Assembly (NCBI RefSeq): GCF_018860365.1
Contig: NZ_JAHKPO010000014.1
Location: 496,001 to 560,000 of the forward strand
DNA from: Arenibacter algicola
GTDB lineage: Bacteria; Bacteroidota; Bacteroidia; Flavobacteriales; Flavobacteriaceae
Direction of reading: 5' to 3'
DNA: 64,000 bases
This document shows positions 34,083 through 42,888 of this stretch, in pieces. A model generated the notes under the pieces. It saw only the letters and a list, made by a program, of their open reading frames with translations. It ran no database searches and was not told the DNA's origin. Numbering within the stretch: the stretch's first letter is position 1; each line of letters starts with the position of its first letter. Both the position numbers and the translations under genes were made by a program.

Positions 34083-34278
34083 ATAAAATTACAAAATAAT
34101 GGTCTTAAAGTTGGGCCGTCAGTCATTAAAATAGTTAAATGAAACAAATCAATATAACTCCATATTTGCATATTTCACCACTCGTTTTAAACCTATCCAA
34201 TACCCTGACCTTATACTGATATCCAAGCGAAATACTTATCCATTAGTGCAAAAAATAATTTTATTTTCGCGAAAAAGG

Positions 34279-34316
34279 GAACTGCCATATTCCTCACAGA
34301 AAAATGGCAGTCCCGA
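34279..34316 (-). terminator. Intrinsic terminator of the RND efflux operon
   Basis: ATGGCAGTCCC (34306-34316) pairs with GGGAACTGCCAT (34279-34290) with one bulged A. On the minus strand the stem is followed by TTTTT. It sits 20 bp after the outer membrane factor gene. Confidence 0.8.
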
Positions 34317-34336
34317 TAGAACCCTTAAAATTAGCG

Positions 34337-35803
34337 CTATTTTGAATTATCCTCGAGGTGTTTCATTTGCTCAAATTTGTTGTTCAATTCATTTTCGGAA
34401 ATAATTTCCCAGCCCCCACCTAAAGCTTTATATATTGCTATTAGGGATGTTGCCGAAGAAATCTCACTTCTTGCCAACAAGTTTTCGGATTGAAGAAGCG
34501 AATTGTCGGCACTTAAAAAGTCGATAAAGCTATCCAGACCGGCATTATATCGCTGTTTGGCAAATTTGGCGGCCTCTGCACTGGCCTCCGAAGAGGCTCT
34601 TAATGTTTCCTTTCTTTGCAATTCGTTCGAATAATTGCTCAAAGCTGTTCGGATCTCCTCCAATCCATTTAATACGGTTTTCTCATATTGATTCAGTGAT
34701 GCAAATGTTAAGGCATCGTTCCCCTTGATCTGTTGTTTCACCCTTCCCAGGTTAAAGGCAGCCCAACTTATATTGGGCATGACACTCCAAGTAAAGGATT
34801 CCTTACTTCCAAAATTTGAAAAATCAACGGCAGAAAACCCAATAGATCCGACAAATTGAATTTTAGGATAAAGTTCTGCCACAGACAAATTGTACCTGGC
34901 AATTTGTATTTGTAATGCAGCTTCTGCCCGACGTACATCCGGACGGCGACGTAATAGTTCATTTACATCTCCCAAAGCCACTGATGAAGGTAAACTTGGC
35001 AAAGGTTGCTTCTCTACCATGGTCGAATCCAGATTACCAGGCACTTCTCCAATCAAGACGCTCAATCTATTTTTCAATGCTTCAATATTTGCTTTTAGAG
35101 GAGGAATCGTAGCTCTGGTATTTTCCAATTGCGCCAACGCTCGAGAAACATCAAGATTATTGCTTGTTCCAGCCTCCGACAATTTAACCGTCAGATCATA
35201 AGTATCCTGTTGCCCTTTTAAGTTACGATGTGCTATATCCAATAGGTATTGTGAACCTCTCAATTCCATGTAATTATTGGCCACTTCGGCAAAAATACTT
35301 ACATATACCCCTTGCATATCGGCTACCGCCAATTGATTATTGGCATAGGCCCCTTTAATACGGTTGGAAACCCTTCCGAACAGGTCAGCTTCCCAAAAAG
35401 CATCGAAGCTGCCATTGTAGTTGCTATAAGTGGGATTGCTCCCTTGTACAAAGACGTTTTCTCCAAGACGGGTTCTCGTATAATTGCCATTGGCCGTCAC
35501 TGTTGGGACTCTATCAAATTTTGTTTCTTTAAATAAAGCCCTTGAGGCAAAAACGTTCGCTACGGCAGAATTGATATCCATATTATGTTTTCTTGCTTTT
35601 TCAATTAAAGAGTTCAAAATGGGGTCGTTGAATTCTGACCACCAATTCTGGGCCGTAGCAACTTTGGTAAAAGCATTGGAACTATTTACTTCTAAGAAAT
35701 TCTCTTCAACCTTCGCTTTGGGCGCCACATTAAAATCGCGTTTGGTAATTCCACAGGAAACCAACAGGAACAACAATATGGCGACAATAAACAAATTCTT
35801 CAT
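34337..35803 (-). CDS. RND efflux outer membrane factor (NodT/OprM-type lipoprotein)
   Basis: A 488-aa TolC-like channel with lipobox LLVSCGIT (Cys at 17). Two OEP repeats are seen: WWSEFNDPILNSLIEKARKHN, then NYMELRGSQYLLDIAHRNLKGQ, and later VALGDVNELLRRRPDVRRAEAAL with the conserved RRPDVRxAE motif. It forms the outer membrane tunnel of the tripartite pump. It is the last gene of the operon, 11 bp after the RND permease, and is followed by a terminator. Confidence 0.93.
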   Translation of the reverse strand: MKNLFIVAILLFLLVSCGITKRDFNVAPKAKVEENFLEVNSSNAFTKVATAQNWWSEFNDPILNSLIEKARKHNMDINSAVANVFASRALFKETKFDRVPTVTANGNYTRTRLGENVFVQGSNPTYSNYNGSFDAFWEADLFGRVSNRIKGAYANNQLAVADMQGVYVSIFAEVANNYMELRGSQYLLDIAHRNLKGQQDTYDLTVKLSEAGTSNNLDVSRALAQLENTRATIPPLKANIEALKNRLSVLIGEVPGNLDSTMVEKQPLPSLPSSVALGDVNELLRRRPDVRRAEAALQIQIARYNLSVAELYPKIQFVGSIGFSAVDFSNFGSKESFTWSVMPNISWAAFNLGRVKQQIKGNDALTFASLNQYEKTVLNGLEEIRTALSNYSNELQRKETLRASSEASAEAAKFAKQRYNAGLDSFIDFLSADNSLLQSENLLARSEISSATSLIAIYKALGGGWEIISENELNNKFEQMKHLEDNSK

Positions 35804-35814
35804 TTTTTTAAAAT

Positions 35815-38800
35815 TTAAGTTAATTCAGTTTTTTCAATGCTTGTTGGCACAGGTTTAATTGTGTTGGTGCTGGAAGATGTGGCGGACCATTTTCTTCCCA
35901 AATAATAGAATACCGGTGTCAGGAAAATCCCAAAAAGTGTCACTCCGAGCATACCGCTAAATACAGCAATACCCAATGAAACACGGAGCTCTGCACCAGC
36001 GCCGGTGGCGATAGCTAAAGGCACAACACCTAAAATAAATGCCATTGCTGTCATTAAAATGGGCCTTAGCCTTAATTTAGTGGCCTCCAAAATTGCGGTT
36101 TTCAAGTCCTTGCCCTGATCTTCCAATTGCTTGGCGAACTCCACGATTAAAATGGAGTTCTTGCTCGCCAATCCTACTAAAACTATAAGTCCGATCTGGA
36201 CCATTATGTTGTTGTCCAACCCTGCCAAGTCAATACCGATCATTGCAGACAATAATACCATAGGAACAATGAATATGACCACTAGAGGGAGTACCAAACT
36301 TTCAAATTGAGCCGCCAACAATAGAAAGACAAATACGACGGCCAATAAGAATGCGATGCCTGCCGTGCTTCCCGTCTGTTTTTCTTGATACGCCAATTCC
36401 GTCCACTCATATGAAATACCTTGTGGTAGAATCTTTTCCGCCAACTGTTCCATTCTATCCAAAGCTTGCCCTGAACTATATCCAGGAGCAATATTCCCAT
36501 TTAACGAAGCTGCAGGATATAAGTTAAACCTTGGAATCCTTGAGGGTCCGGAAATATTTTGTTGGGTAGTGATCGTTCCAAGTGGCACCATTTCCCCATT
36601 TTTATTTCGAACCTTGATCCGTGATATATCATCTGGTGTTAAACGGTTTGGCGCATCGGCCTGTGCAGTCACTTGAAAGGTTCTCCCTAAATAATTGAAT
36701 TCGTTGACAAATGCGGATCCCATATAGATCTCCAAGGACTGAAATACATCACCTACATTTAACCCCAATTTTTCTGCTTTAACCCGATCGATATCCAAAT
36801 ACAATTGAGGGGTCTGATTGTTGAAAAAAGTGAATACATTATTAAGAATTGGGTCATTATTGGCTGCAGCGGCCAATGCATAGGTGGCGTTCAAGAGTTC
36901 ATCCGTTCCAACATTCCCTCTATCCTGTACCATCATTCTAAACCCACCGGCATTCCCTATCCCTCTCACAGAGGGAGGAGGAATCACAAGAACTACAGCA
37001 TCATCTATCTGTCCCAATTTCTGTTGTAGGGTACCTAGCAATGCTTCATATCCTAGGCCCTTTTTTCTTCTTACCTCAAAATCTTCCAAGGGTAAAAATA
37101 CTGCAGCGGCGTTGGAAGCATTCGTAAAGGAAGCAGCATCAAATCCAGTAAATGCAACCGCATTTTCAACTCCGTCCATATCCAAAGCAATATCCAATAC
37201 CTTTTGCATGACATTATCAGTTCTAGATAAGGAAGAGCCTGGCGGTAATTGCACAATCGTGATAAAATACTGTTGGTCCATTGCCGGAATAAACCCTTTG
37301 GCCACCCTGTTGAATTCTATTCCTGTAAGTAATACCAGTCCACCGTACACCACTAATACCATTATTGATGTTCTAATAAGTTTTTGAACAGTTTTACCAT
37401 AGTTCATGGAAATTTTTTCCATGAAATTATTAAAGGCAGTACCAACAAAAACAAATGGTTTGAGTAATATGGGCGTCTTTTTATTATGATCTTTTTCCTC
37501 ATGCCTCATTAATAGAGCTGCCATAGCCGGACTCAATGTTAAGGAAACGAACACGGAAATGGTCGTTGCAACTGCAATGGTCAATCCAAACTGTTTGTAA
37601 AATTGTCCGGATATGCCCTCCAAGAATGCTGTCGGAATAAAAACCGCTATCAAAACCAGACCTATGGCCACCAAAGCACCTCCCACTTCATCCATGGTCT
37701 TAACGGCAGCCTCTTTAGGGGAAAGTCCTTTTGACAAATACCTCTCCATATTTTCAACCACGACAATGGCATCATCCACTACAATTCCGATTGCCAATAC
37801 CAAACCAAACAGCGTAAGGTTGTTCAAAGAAAACCCAATGGCCTGCATAACGGCAAAGGTTCCTATAAGTGATACCGGTATGGCAAGAATTGGAATGATG
37901 GCCGCTCGCCAGGATTGTAGAAACAAAAGGATTACCAAGACCACTAAAATGATGGCTTCAAAAATTGTATGGTATACTTCATCTACAGATTTTTGGATGA
38001 ATTCAGTCGGATTATAAGCAATTTTATATTCCAGATCTTCTGGAAAATTCTTGGACAACTCCACCATTTTGGCTTGAATTTCAGCAGCTGTTTCCAAAGC
38101 ATTACCTCCCGGTTGTTGGAAAATAGGCATGGCTATAGCAGGATTTTTTCCCAAGTATCCCTTGGTAGCATAATTTTGAGCACCCAATTCAACCCTTCCT
38201 ATATCTTTTAATTGTACAATTCTGCCATCTCCATGCGACTTGATGATGACATTCTCAAACTGTTCGGTAGTTACAAGCTTGCCCTGGGTCTGAATATTAA
38301 TTTCGAAGGCAGATTGGTTACCTGAAGGCAAGGTATTCAAAGTACCACTGGCAATTTGTACGTTTTGAGCCCGAAGTGAAGCAACCACTTCACCTGCGGT
38401 CAAATCCAAATTGGCAATTTTATCAGGATCCAACCATATTCGCATGGCATATTCAGCAGCCCCAAAAATCTGTATATCGCCAATACCTTTTATACGTGCC
38501 AATTGGTCCTTCAATTGCAAGGTGGCATAATTCCCCATGTAGGTTTGGTCATAGGTTTTGTTCGGGGAATACATATTCACCACCAATAGGATATCAGGTG
38601 ATATCTTTTTGGTAGTAATTCCTAATCGACGGGACGATTCCGGTAATCTTGGCTCTGCAATGGCAACACGGTTCTGAACCTGCACCTGTGCCCTGTCCAG
38701 ATCGGTTCCCAGTTCAAAGGCTATTTGCAGCACTACACGGCCGTCAGCAGAAGACTGGGAGGTCATATAGATCATCCCCTCCACCCCATTGATTTCTTTT

Positions 38801-39003
38801 TCGAGAGGTGCTGCTACTGTTTCCGAAAGAGTCTTGGCATTTGCTCCTGGATATAGGGCCACAACCTCTACCGTTGGTGGCGCAACATCCGGGAATTGAG
38901 AAACTGGCAAGGATACATATGCCAGACCGCCCACAATAAGTATGAGTACACTCAGTACTGCAGCAAAAATGGGTCTTTTTATAAATATGTGACTGAATTT
39001 CAT
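35815..39003 (-). CDS. RND efflux permease, HAE-1 (AcrB/MexB) family
   Basis: A 1062-aa inner membrane pump with twelve predicted helices, starting MKFSHIFIKRPIFAAVLSVL. The proton relay helix reads GIVVDDAIVVVENMER with the paired Asp residues typical of AcrB. Porter-domain features QFPDVAPPTVEVVALYPGA and the C-terminal block GLASKNSILIVEFAKQ are present. It expels hydrophobic toxic compounds with the adaptor and outer membrane factor encoded beside it. Substrate range unknown. Confidence 0.95.
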   Translation of the reverse strand: MKFSHIFIKRPIFAAVLSVLILIVGGLAYVSLPVSQFPDVAPPTVEVVALYPGANAKTLSETVAAPLEKEINGVEGMIYMTSQSSADGRVVLQIAFELGTDLDRAQVQVQNRVAIAEPRLPESSRRLGITTKKISPDILLVVNMYSPNKTYDQTYMGNYATLQLKDQLARIKGIGDIQIFGAAEYAMRIWLDPDKIANLDLTAGEVVASLRAQNVQIASGTLNTLPSGNQSAFEINIQTQGKLVTTEQFENVIIKSHGDGRIVQLKDIGRVELGAQNYATKGYLGKNPAIAMPIFQQPGGNALETAAEIQAKMVELSKNFPEDLEYKIAYNPTEFIQKSVDEVYHTIFEAIILVVLVILLFLQSWRAAIIPILAIPVSLIGTFAVMQAIGFSLNNLTLFGLVLAIGIVVDDAIVVVENMERYLSKGLSPKEAAVKTMDEVGGALVAIGLVLIAVFIPTAFLEGISGQFYKQFGLTIAVATTISVFVSLTLSPAMAALLMRHEEKDHNKKTPILLKPFVFVGTAFNNFMEKISMNYGKTVQKLIRTSIMVLVVYGGLVLLTGIEFNRVAKGFIPAMDQQYFITIVQLPPGSSLSRTDNVMQKVLDIALDMDGVENAVAFTGFDAASFTNASNAAAVFLPLEDFEVRRKKGLGYEALLGTLQQKLGQIDDAVVLVIPPPSVRGIGNAGGFRMMVQDRGNVGTDELLNATYALAAAANNDPILNNVFTFFNNQTPQLYLDIDRVKAEKLGLNVGDVFQSLEIYMGSAFVNEFNYLGRTFQVTAQADAPNRLTPDDISRIKVRNKNGEMVPLGTITTQQNISGPSRIPRFNLYPAASLNGNIAPGYSSGQALDRMEQLAEKILPQGISYEWTELAYQEKQTGSTAGIAFLLAVVFVFLLLAAQFESLVLPLVVIFIVPMVLLSAMIGIDLAGLDNNIMVQIGLIVLVGLASKNSILIVEFAKQLEDQGKDLKTAILEATKLRLRPILMTAMAFILGVVPLAIATGAGAELRVSLGIAVFSGMLGVTLFGIFLTPVFYYLGRKWSATSSSTNTIKPVPTSIEKTELT

Positions 39004-39123
39004 AATTTATCTAGAATTGAAATATAGCATCCCTCCTGCTCCTCTCTCCCTCCAATTTATGGACGCGGAGGAGCAATTTAAGGGACTGGAATAATTTTTG
39101 GGTTTCTATTTATGTGACGGCTA

Positions 39124-40347
39124 TCACTCTATTTTGGCAATGGCCAACTCTCCCGATTCACTCTTTTGAAATTCGGTTTCTATTGGGGTGACAGCAATTC
39201 CCTGTCTTATTTTTTGAATGTTATTCGTTATCAATTTATCCTCTTGGGAAATTCCATCCCTAATGATTCTCAATCCGTTGGAATGTAATGGCCCCAATGT
39301 GACATTCTTTGTCGTTACAAGATTGCCCTCACCCAATACGTATACAAAACGAATGGATTGGTTGGTACCTATGATCTCATCTGGAATCATAATGGCCTCG
39401 TGTTCGGCACTTCCAGCTATCCTTGCTTTTCCGAACATTCCGGGTTCCAACAAATGATCTTTGTTTTCAAGCACCGCCCGGCTTTCGATCGTTCCGGTAC
39501 TGATATCTATCTCGTTATCCACAAAATCCATTTTAGCTTCGTGCACAAAATCCTCTTCATCCTGAAGTTTTATAAATACTGGTATTCCCTCAGAGCGGGC
39601 AGATCTTCGTTCACCGTTTCTTGCCAAACGAACATATCTTAAATAATCGGACTCACTTCCGGTGAAATAAAAATCAATAGGACTTGTAGCAACAATAGTG
39701 GTCAACAAGGTGGAGTTGGAAGAGCCACCATCGATTAAATTGCCCTCATTCACCTTATCCCTGCTCACTAGACCGGCCATTGGTGCTGTAACCCTTGTGA
39801 ATTCCAAATTTAATTTTGCATTATCAACCCTTGCTTGTGACAATTGAATACTCGCTTTGGCATATTCCAGGGCTTGTTTTCTACGATCGTATTCTTCAAT
39901 GGACACAGCTCCTGATTCACGAAGTGATTCTACTCTTTCAAAATTATCCTGTGCTGTTTTTAAGGATGCCTGTGCTTGACTAAGATCTCCATTTGCTTGG
40001 TCAAGAGCAATTTTAAAAGGCCTGTCATCAATAGTAAAAAGCACATCGCCTTTGTTGACCATCTGCCCATCAACAAAATTGACACTTTCCAAAAATCCGC
40101 TAACACGTGCCCGTACTTCCACTCGGTTACTTGCCTCAAAACGGCCTGTGTATTCATCCCATTCGGTTATTTTTTCTATTAGTGGTGACGACACCTCTAC
40201 CGGCATGGCCTGTGGAGCCGCAACAGTTTCAATTTCTTCGGCATCCCCTGACGTGAAAGCGAGTATAATAATTACAATGAAAAGCAATCCGGCAAGTGCC
40301 AATACACTTTTGGAAATTTTTTGGGTATTTATATCAAATTTTTTCAT
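39124..40347 (-). CDS. RND efflux periplasmic adaptor (membrane fusion protein)
   Basis: A 407-aa adaptor with an N-terminal membrane helix (residues 13-32), a barrel-sandwich region (RVEVRARVSGFLESVNFVDGQMVNKGDVLFTIDDRPF), a helical hairpin (LSQAQASLKTAQDNFERVESLRESGAVS) and beta-barrel domain (RVTAPMAGLVSRDKVNEGNLI). It links pump and channel. First gene of the operon, with a -7-like element and an inverted repeat upstream (40388-40426). Confidence 0.93.
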   Translation of the reverse strand: MKKFDINTQKISKSVLALAGLLFIVIIILAFTSGDAEEIETVAAPQAMPVEVSSPLIEKITEWDEYTGRFEASNRVEVRARVSGFLESVNFVDGQMVNKGDVLFTIDDRPFKIALDQANGDLSQAQASLKTAQDNFERVESLRESGAVSIEEYDRRKQALEYAKASIQLSQARVDNAKLNLEFTRVTAPMAGLVSRDKVNEGNLIDGGSSNSTLLTTIVATSPIDFYFTGSESDYLRYVRLARNGERRSARSEGIPVFIKLQDEEDFVHEAKMDFVDNEIDISTGTIESRAVLENKDHLLEPGMFGKARIAGSAEHEAIMIPDEIIGTNQSIRFVYVLGEGNLVTTKNVTLGPLHSNGLRIIRDGISQEDKLITNNIQKIRQGIAVTPIETEFQKSESGELAIAKIE

Positions 40348-40387
40348 CTTGTTCTTCTTTAGGTTTTTGATTAATGTTTTGACACAG

Positions 40388-40426
40388 CAAATTTATAATG
40401 AGCTGCTCCCTAATGGCTAACCATTA
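40388..40426 (-). promoter_or_regulatory. Candidate promoter and operator of the RND operon
   Basis: TAAATTTG (minus strand, 40388-40395) fits the -7 consensus about 40 bp before the adaptor ATG. The 6-bp palindrome TAATGG-CTAA-CCATTA overlaps the expected -33 region, which would suit a repressor. No repressor gene is adjacent, so the regulator is unknown. Confidence 0.45.
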
Positions 40427-40777
40427 TGTTTATATAAATGACCAAAATCTAATCTTCTTAGTTTTTTTTATTTAATCTCCGAAAACACTCTTATACAGTT
40501 TTCTAAAAAGACATTCTTTTATATGAAGATATTATGCGATAAACTAGGATAGTGGAAAGCAGCTCCGAAATTATAGTCACCAATTAGAATAAGTAGCCTT
40601 CTCTAGTTGGTTTATTTTCATGGCCTAAAAGAAAATAATAGATAAAACAAATTTGTGAAAACCTCAATTTTAAGTATTTCCATTTTTTATATTGGCCCAA
40701 AACGAACTGAAATATCCAGAAATTAAGAAACCTCCAGAATAAGGAATAATTGTATCAGGGTTTAGCCAGCACGGTCC

Positions 40778-40840
40778 TCAAGTTTCGCTCTCGTATATTT
40801 TGGGGGACTGGTAGTAGTGGCCTCATGAAGACTTAGTTCT
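40778..40840 (+). repeat. Interspersed intergenic repeat type 3, copy 2
   Basis: Reads TCAAGTTTCGCTCTCGTATA, then GGGGGACTGGTAGTAG and AGACTTAGTT, matching the minus strand of 29465-29525 with scattered substitutions. The left palindrome arm is degenerate here. Confidence 0.55.
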
Positions 40841-40851
40841 ATACCTAGTTT

Positions 40852-41499
40852 TTATTCCGGTAATTGAAAGTTCCATTTCAGGCGAGTATTTTTTTTCTCA
40901 TTAATCTTATTTGTAATTGACTTTCGGTGTGCTGATCCACAAAGAAAAACTGCGTTTTCAAATTCATTTTTTTCAATATATGAGTTAATGTTTTCTAGCA
41001 TTGTATTTTCACGGTTGTCATGGAAATTCAACCACTTTTTGAACGTGATTGTATATTCCGAAGTACCTAATCGAGGTATTATGTAGTTTATTCTTTTTAA
41101 TATTTTATCAAATTGTTTGTTGTTTTCGTCGCTGTTTAAATATTCAAAGCCTAAAAGATGTGTATGTTCTTCGTTTTTACGCCAAACTTTTGTGAATTTT
41201 TCGTCCTTCTTTAATGATATTTTGATTTCTTCAATTTGATTTCTGATGTTGGTACTTAGTGGTGGGTAAGTATCAACTGGAACAAAATAGAACGAATGAA
41301 ATTCACTTAATTTTTTAATAGAATTTAACTCAAGAGTAGATTGGTTCGATCCTATTTTGAATTCCTCATACATTTTTATTGAAGCTTCGCAAAAAACAAC
41401 ATCAGGTTTAATCCTATTGAGTATTTTAAATAGACTTTCAGATGTGCAGTTGCCTTTATCGCTATGAACTGTTGAAATTAGATGAATATTGATTTTCAA
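40852..41499 (-). CDS. Hypothetical protein, TraB/GumN-like
   Basis: A 215-aa protein, apparently starting at TTG since no in-frame ATG follows the upstream stop. The pattern HLISTVHSDKGNC near the start, ILNRIKPDVVFCEASI, and VFLCGSAHRKSIT near the end recalls the TraB/PrgY/GumN group (conserved His and Glu in the N-terminal part and a GxxH near the C terminus). That group is poorly understood and includes putative metalloproteases. No neighbour clarifies its job. Assignment is tentative. Confidence 0.5.
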   Translation of the reverse strand: MKINIHLISTVHSDKGNCTSESLFKILNRIKPDVVFCEASIKMYEEFKIGSNQSTLELNSIKKLSEFHSFYFVPVDTYPPLSTNIRNQIEEIKISLKKDEKFTKVWRKNEEHTHLLGFEYLNSDENNKQFDKILKRINYIIPRLGTSEYTITFKKWLNFHDNRENTMLENINSYIEKNEFENAVFLCGSAHRKSITNKINEKKNTRLKWNFQLPE

Positions 41500-41614
41500 T
41501 TTGTATAAGTAGGGTTGTTAAATTAGGTACAAGGGTTAGGGAATGAAACTAAGCGTGAAAAAAGATACTATTTTTTTGGAATAATCATGTATTATATCAC
41601 AATGTAGCCAGCCT

Positions 41615-42160
41615 TTAATCGTCAAGGATTTTCGTTTCAAATCCATCAATACTTATGCTGTTTTTGTTTTTCCAATATTCTTGAATTTTGTCCTCACCTT
41701 GTTTTGCCGCCCATGAATTTAAAGTTGTGCGTTCTTCTTTGAAATCCATAAAGGGCACCGCAAAGCCGCAAGAAGTTTGAACCAATTCTACTTCCATTTC
41801 GATAATTTGCCTGGCACCTACATTCTCAGGGAACATATTGTAATATTTATGAAATTCACTATCTCTTCTATGGTAAATCTTTGCTTTTCCGTACAGTCTT
41901 AAAATCAAAGGTTTCCCTTCAAAAGCGCAGAACATAATAGTCATTCTATTATTCTTTAATAAATGCGCAGCGGTTTCATTTCCACTTCCTGTTAAGTTCA
42001 ACCAAATAATTTTGTTCTTACTAATAACTCTAAATGAGTCGGTACCTTTTGGAGACACATTAACTCTCCCATCATTGGAAGCTGTACCTACAAAAAATAG
42101 TTTTTGATTCGCAATGAATTCTTGCAGTTCAGTGGTAATAAAATCTAATTTCTTCCCCAT
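41615..42160 (-). CDS. Pyridoxamine 5'-phosphate oxidase-family flavoprotein
   Basis: A 181-aa split-barrel protein: FIANQKLFFVGTASNDGRVNVSPKGTDSF (FMN-binding strand and loop), KIIWLNLTGSGNETAAHLLKNNRMTIMFCAF and KPLILRLYGKAKIYH. The C-terminal DFKEERTTLNSWAAKQGEDKIQEYWK is typical of the subgroup often annotated pyridoxamine oxidase family, which more likely reduces other substrates with FMN or F420. No pathway partner is adjacent. Confidence 0.87.
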   Translation of the reverse strand: MGKKLDFITTELQEFIANQKLFFVGTASNDGRVNVSPKGTDSFRVISKNKIIWLNLTGSGNETAAHLLKNNRMTIMFCAFEGKPLILRLYGKAKIYHRRDSEFHKYYNMFPENVGARQIIEMEVELVQTSCGFAVPFMDFKEERTTLNSWAAKQGEDKIQEYWKNKNSISIDGFETKILDD

Positions 42161-42888
42161 ATATTTAAATTAGCCCCAACTAATGGATTTAAATGTTCAC
42201 TATATTTCCTTTATAGGTCTAATTTAGTAAATCTTTTTTGTGACCTAATTATAAATTAAGAGGTTGTCACAATTTCTCCCCTACCCTATTTTTGTTACGA
42301 CCAGCATAAAGTGACTGGTCAAAAATATAACTATATAGAAAGACATTTATTTAAGAAGTAAGTGCGGATAACTGTAAATGCATATTGCAACAGTGTCCTT
42401 GGTGTTTGAGAATTTACAATTGGGTCAGTTGCTTTTTTGGAGCTAGGCACTTGCTGCTGGGGAAATGATAACCAGTCTTGTGGTGCTTTGGTATTTTATT
42501 GATATTTCGCCTTTAAGAGTTTTCGCTATAATCGTTGTGATGGCATTTCTGTTAAGTACTATAAAATTTAAATTGTCTAGGTCTTTTTTGATATGCTTGT
42601 TTCATAAAAATAAGGTTTAAAAATCGCTGATAATGTTTAGGGATTTGATCTTTTTTAATTCTTTCCAATATTGGAGATTTGTTTTGTGCAGAGAGATTTT
42701 TTTTTCAGAATATTCTTGATCCAAAAAAGGTATAGATTATGTGTAACCAATAATAGATCATTTTACCAAGATTTGTTTTGCGGGTTAATATTTATCTGGG
42801 AATTATAATCACATGAAGTGTGAAGATTTTTGACTATACCCGTGAACTAGTTATTAATTTTATTCTGCGTTGTTCGCTACCTTTATTT
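42161..42888. other. 728-bp intergenic region with a type 2 repeat and a possible gene remnant
   Basis: Holds type 2 repeat copy 4 on the left. A frame at 42465-42620 encodes a 51-residue hydrophobic peptide starting MITSLVVLWYFIDISPL, which may be the relic of a membrane protein. Nothing else recognised. Confidence 0.4.
42211..42385. repeat. Interspersed intergenic repeat type 2, copy 4
   Basis: Nearly identical to copy 1 over TATAGGTCTAATTTAGTAAA and again over CCCCTACCCTATTTT, then diverging with ACATTTATTTAAG and GCGGATAACTGTAAATG. Confidence 0.55.

Larger units (their letters stand above)
40348..40851. other. Upstream region of the RND operon, with promoter-like and repeat elements
   Basis: About 500 bp without a gene. 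It has the -7 element TAAATTTG on the minus strand (40388-40395), the inverted repeat TAATGG/CCATTA (40411-40426), and further right the type 3 repeat at 40778-40840. The rest shows nothing recognised. Confidence 0.5.

Noticed and set aside
42465-42620. Small membrane protein gene of 51 residues
   Set aside because: Hydrophobic, but it has no recognisable start region or homology and lies in a region of decayed sequence, so it is noted only as a possible relic.
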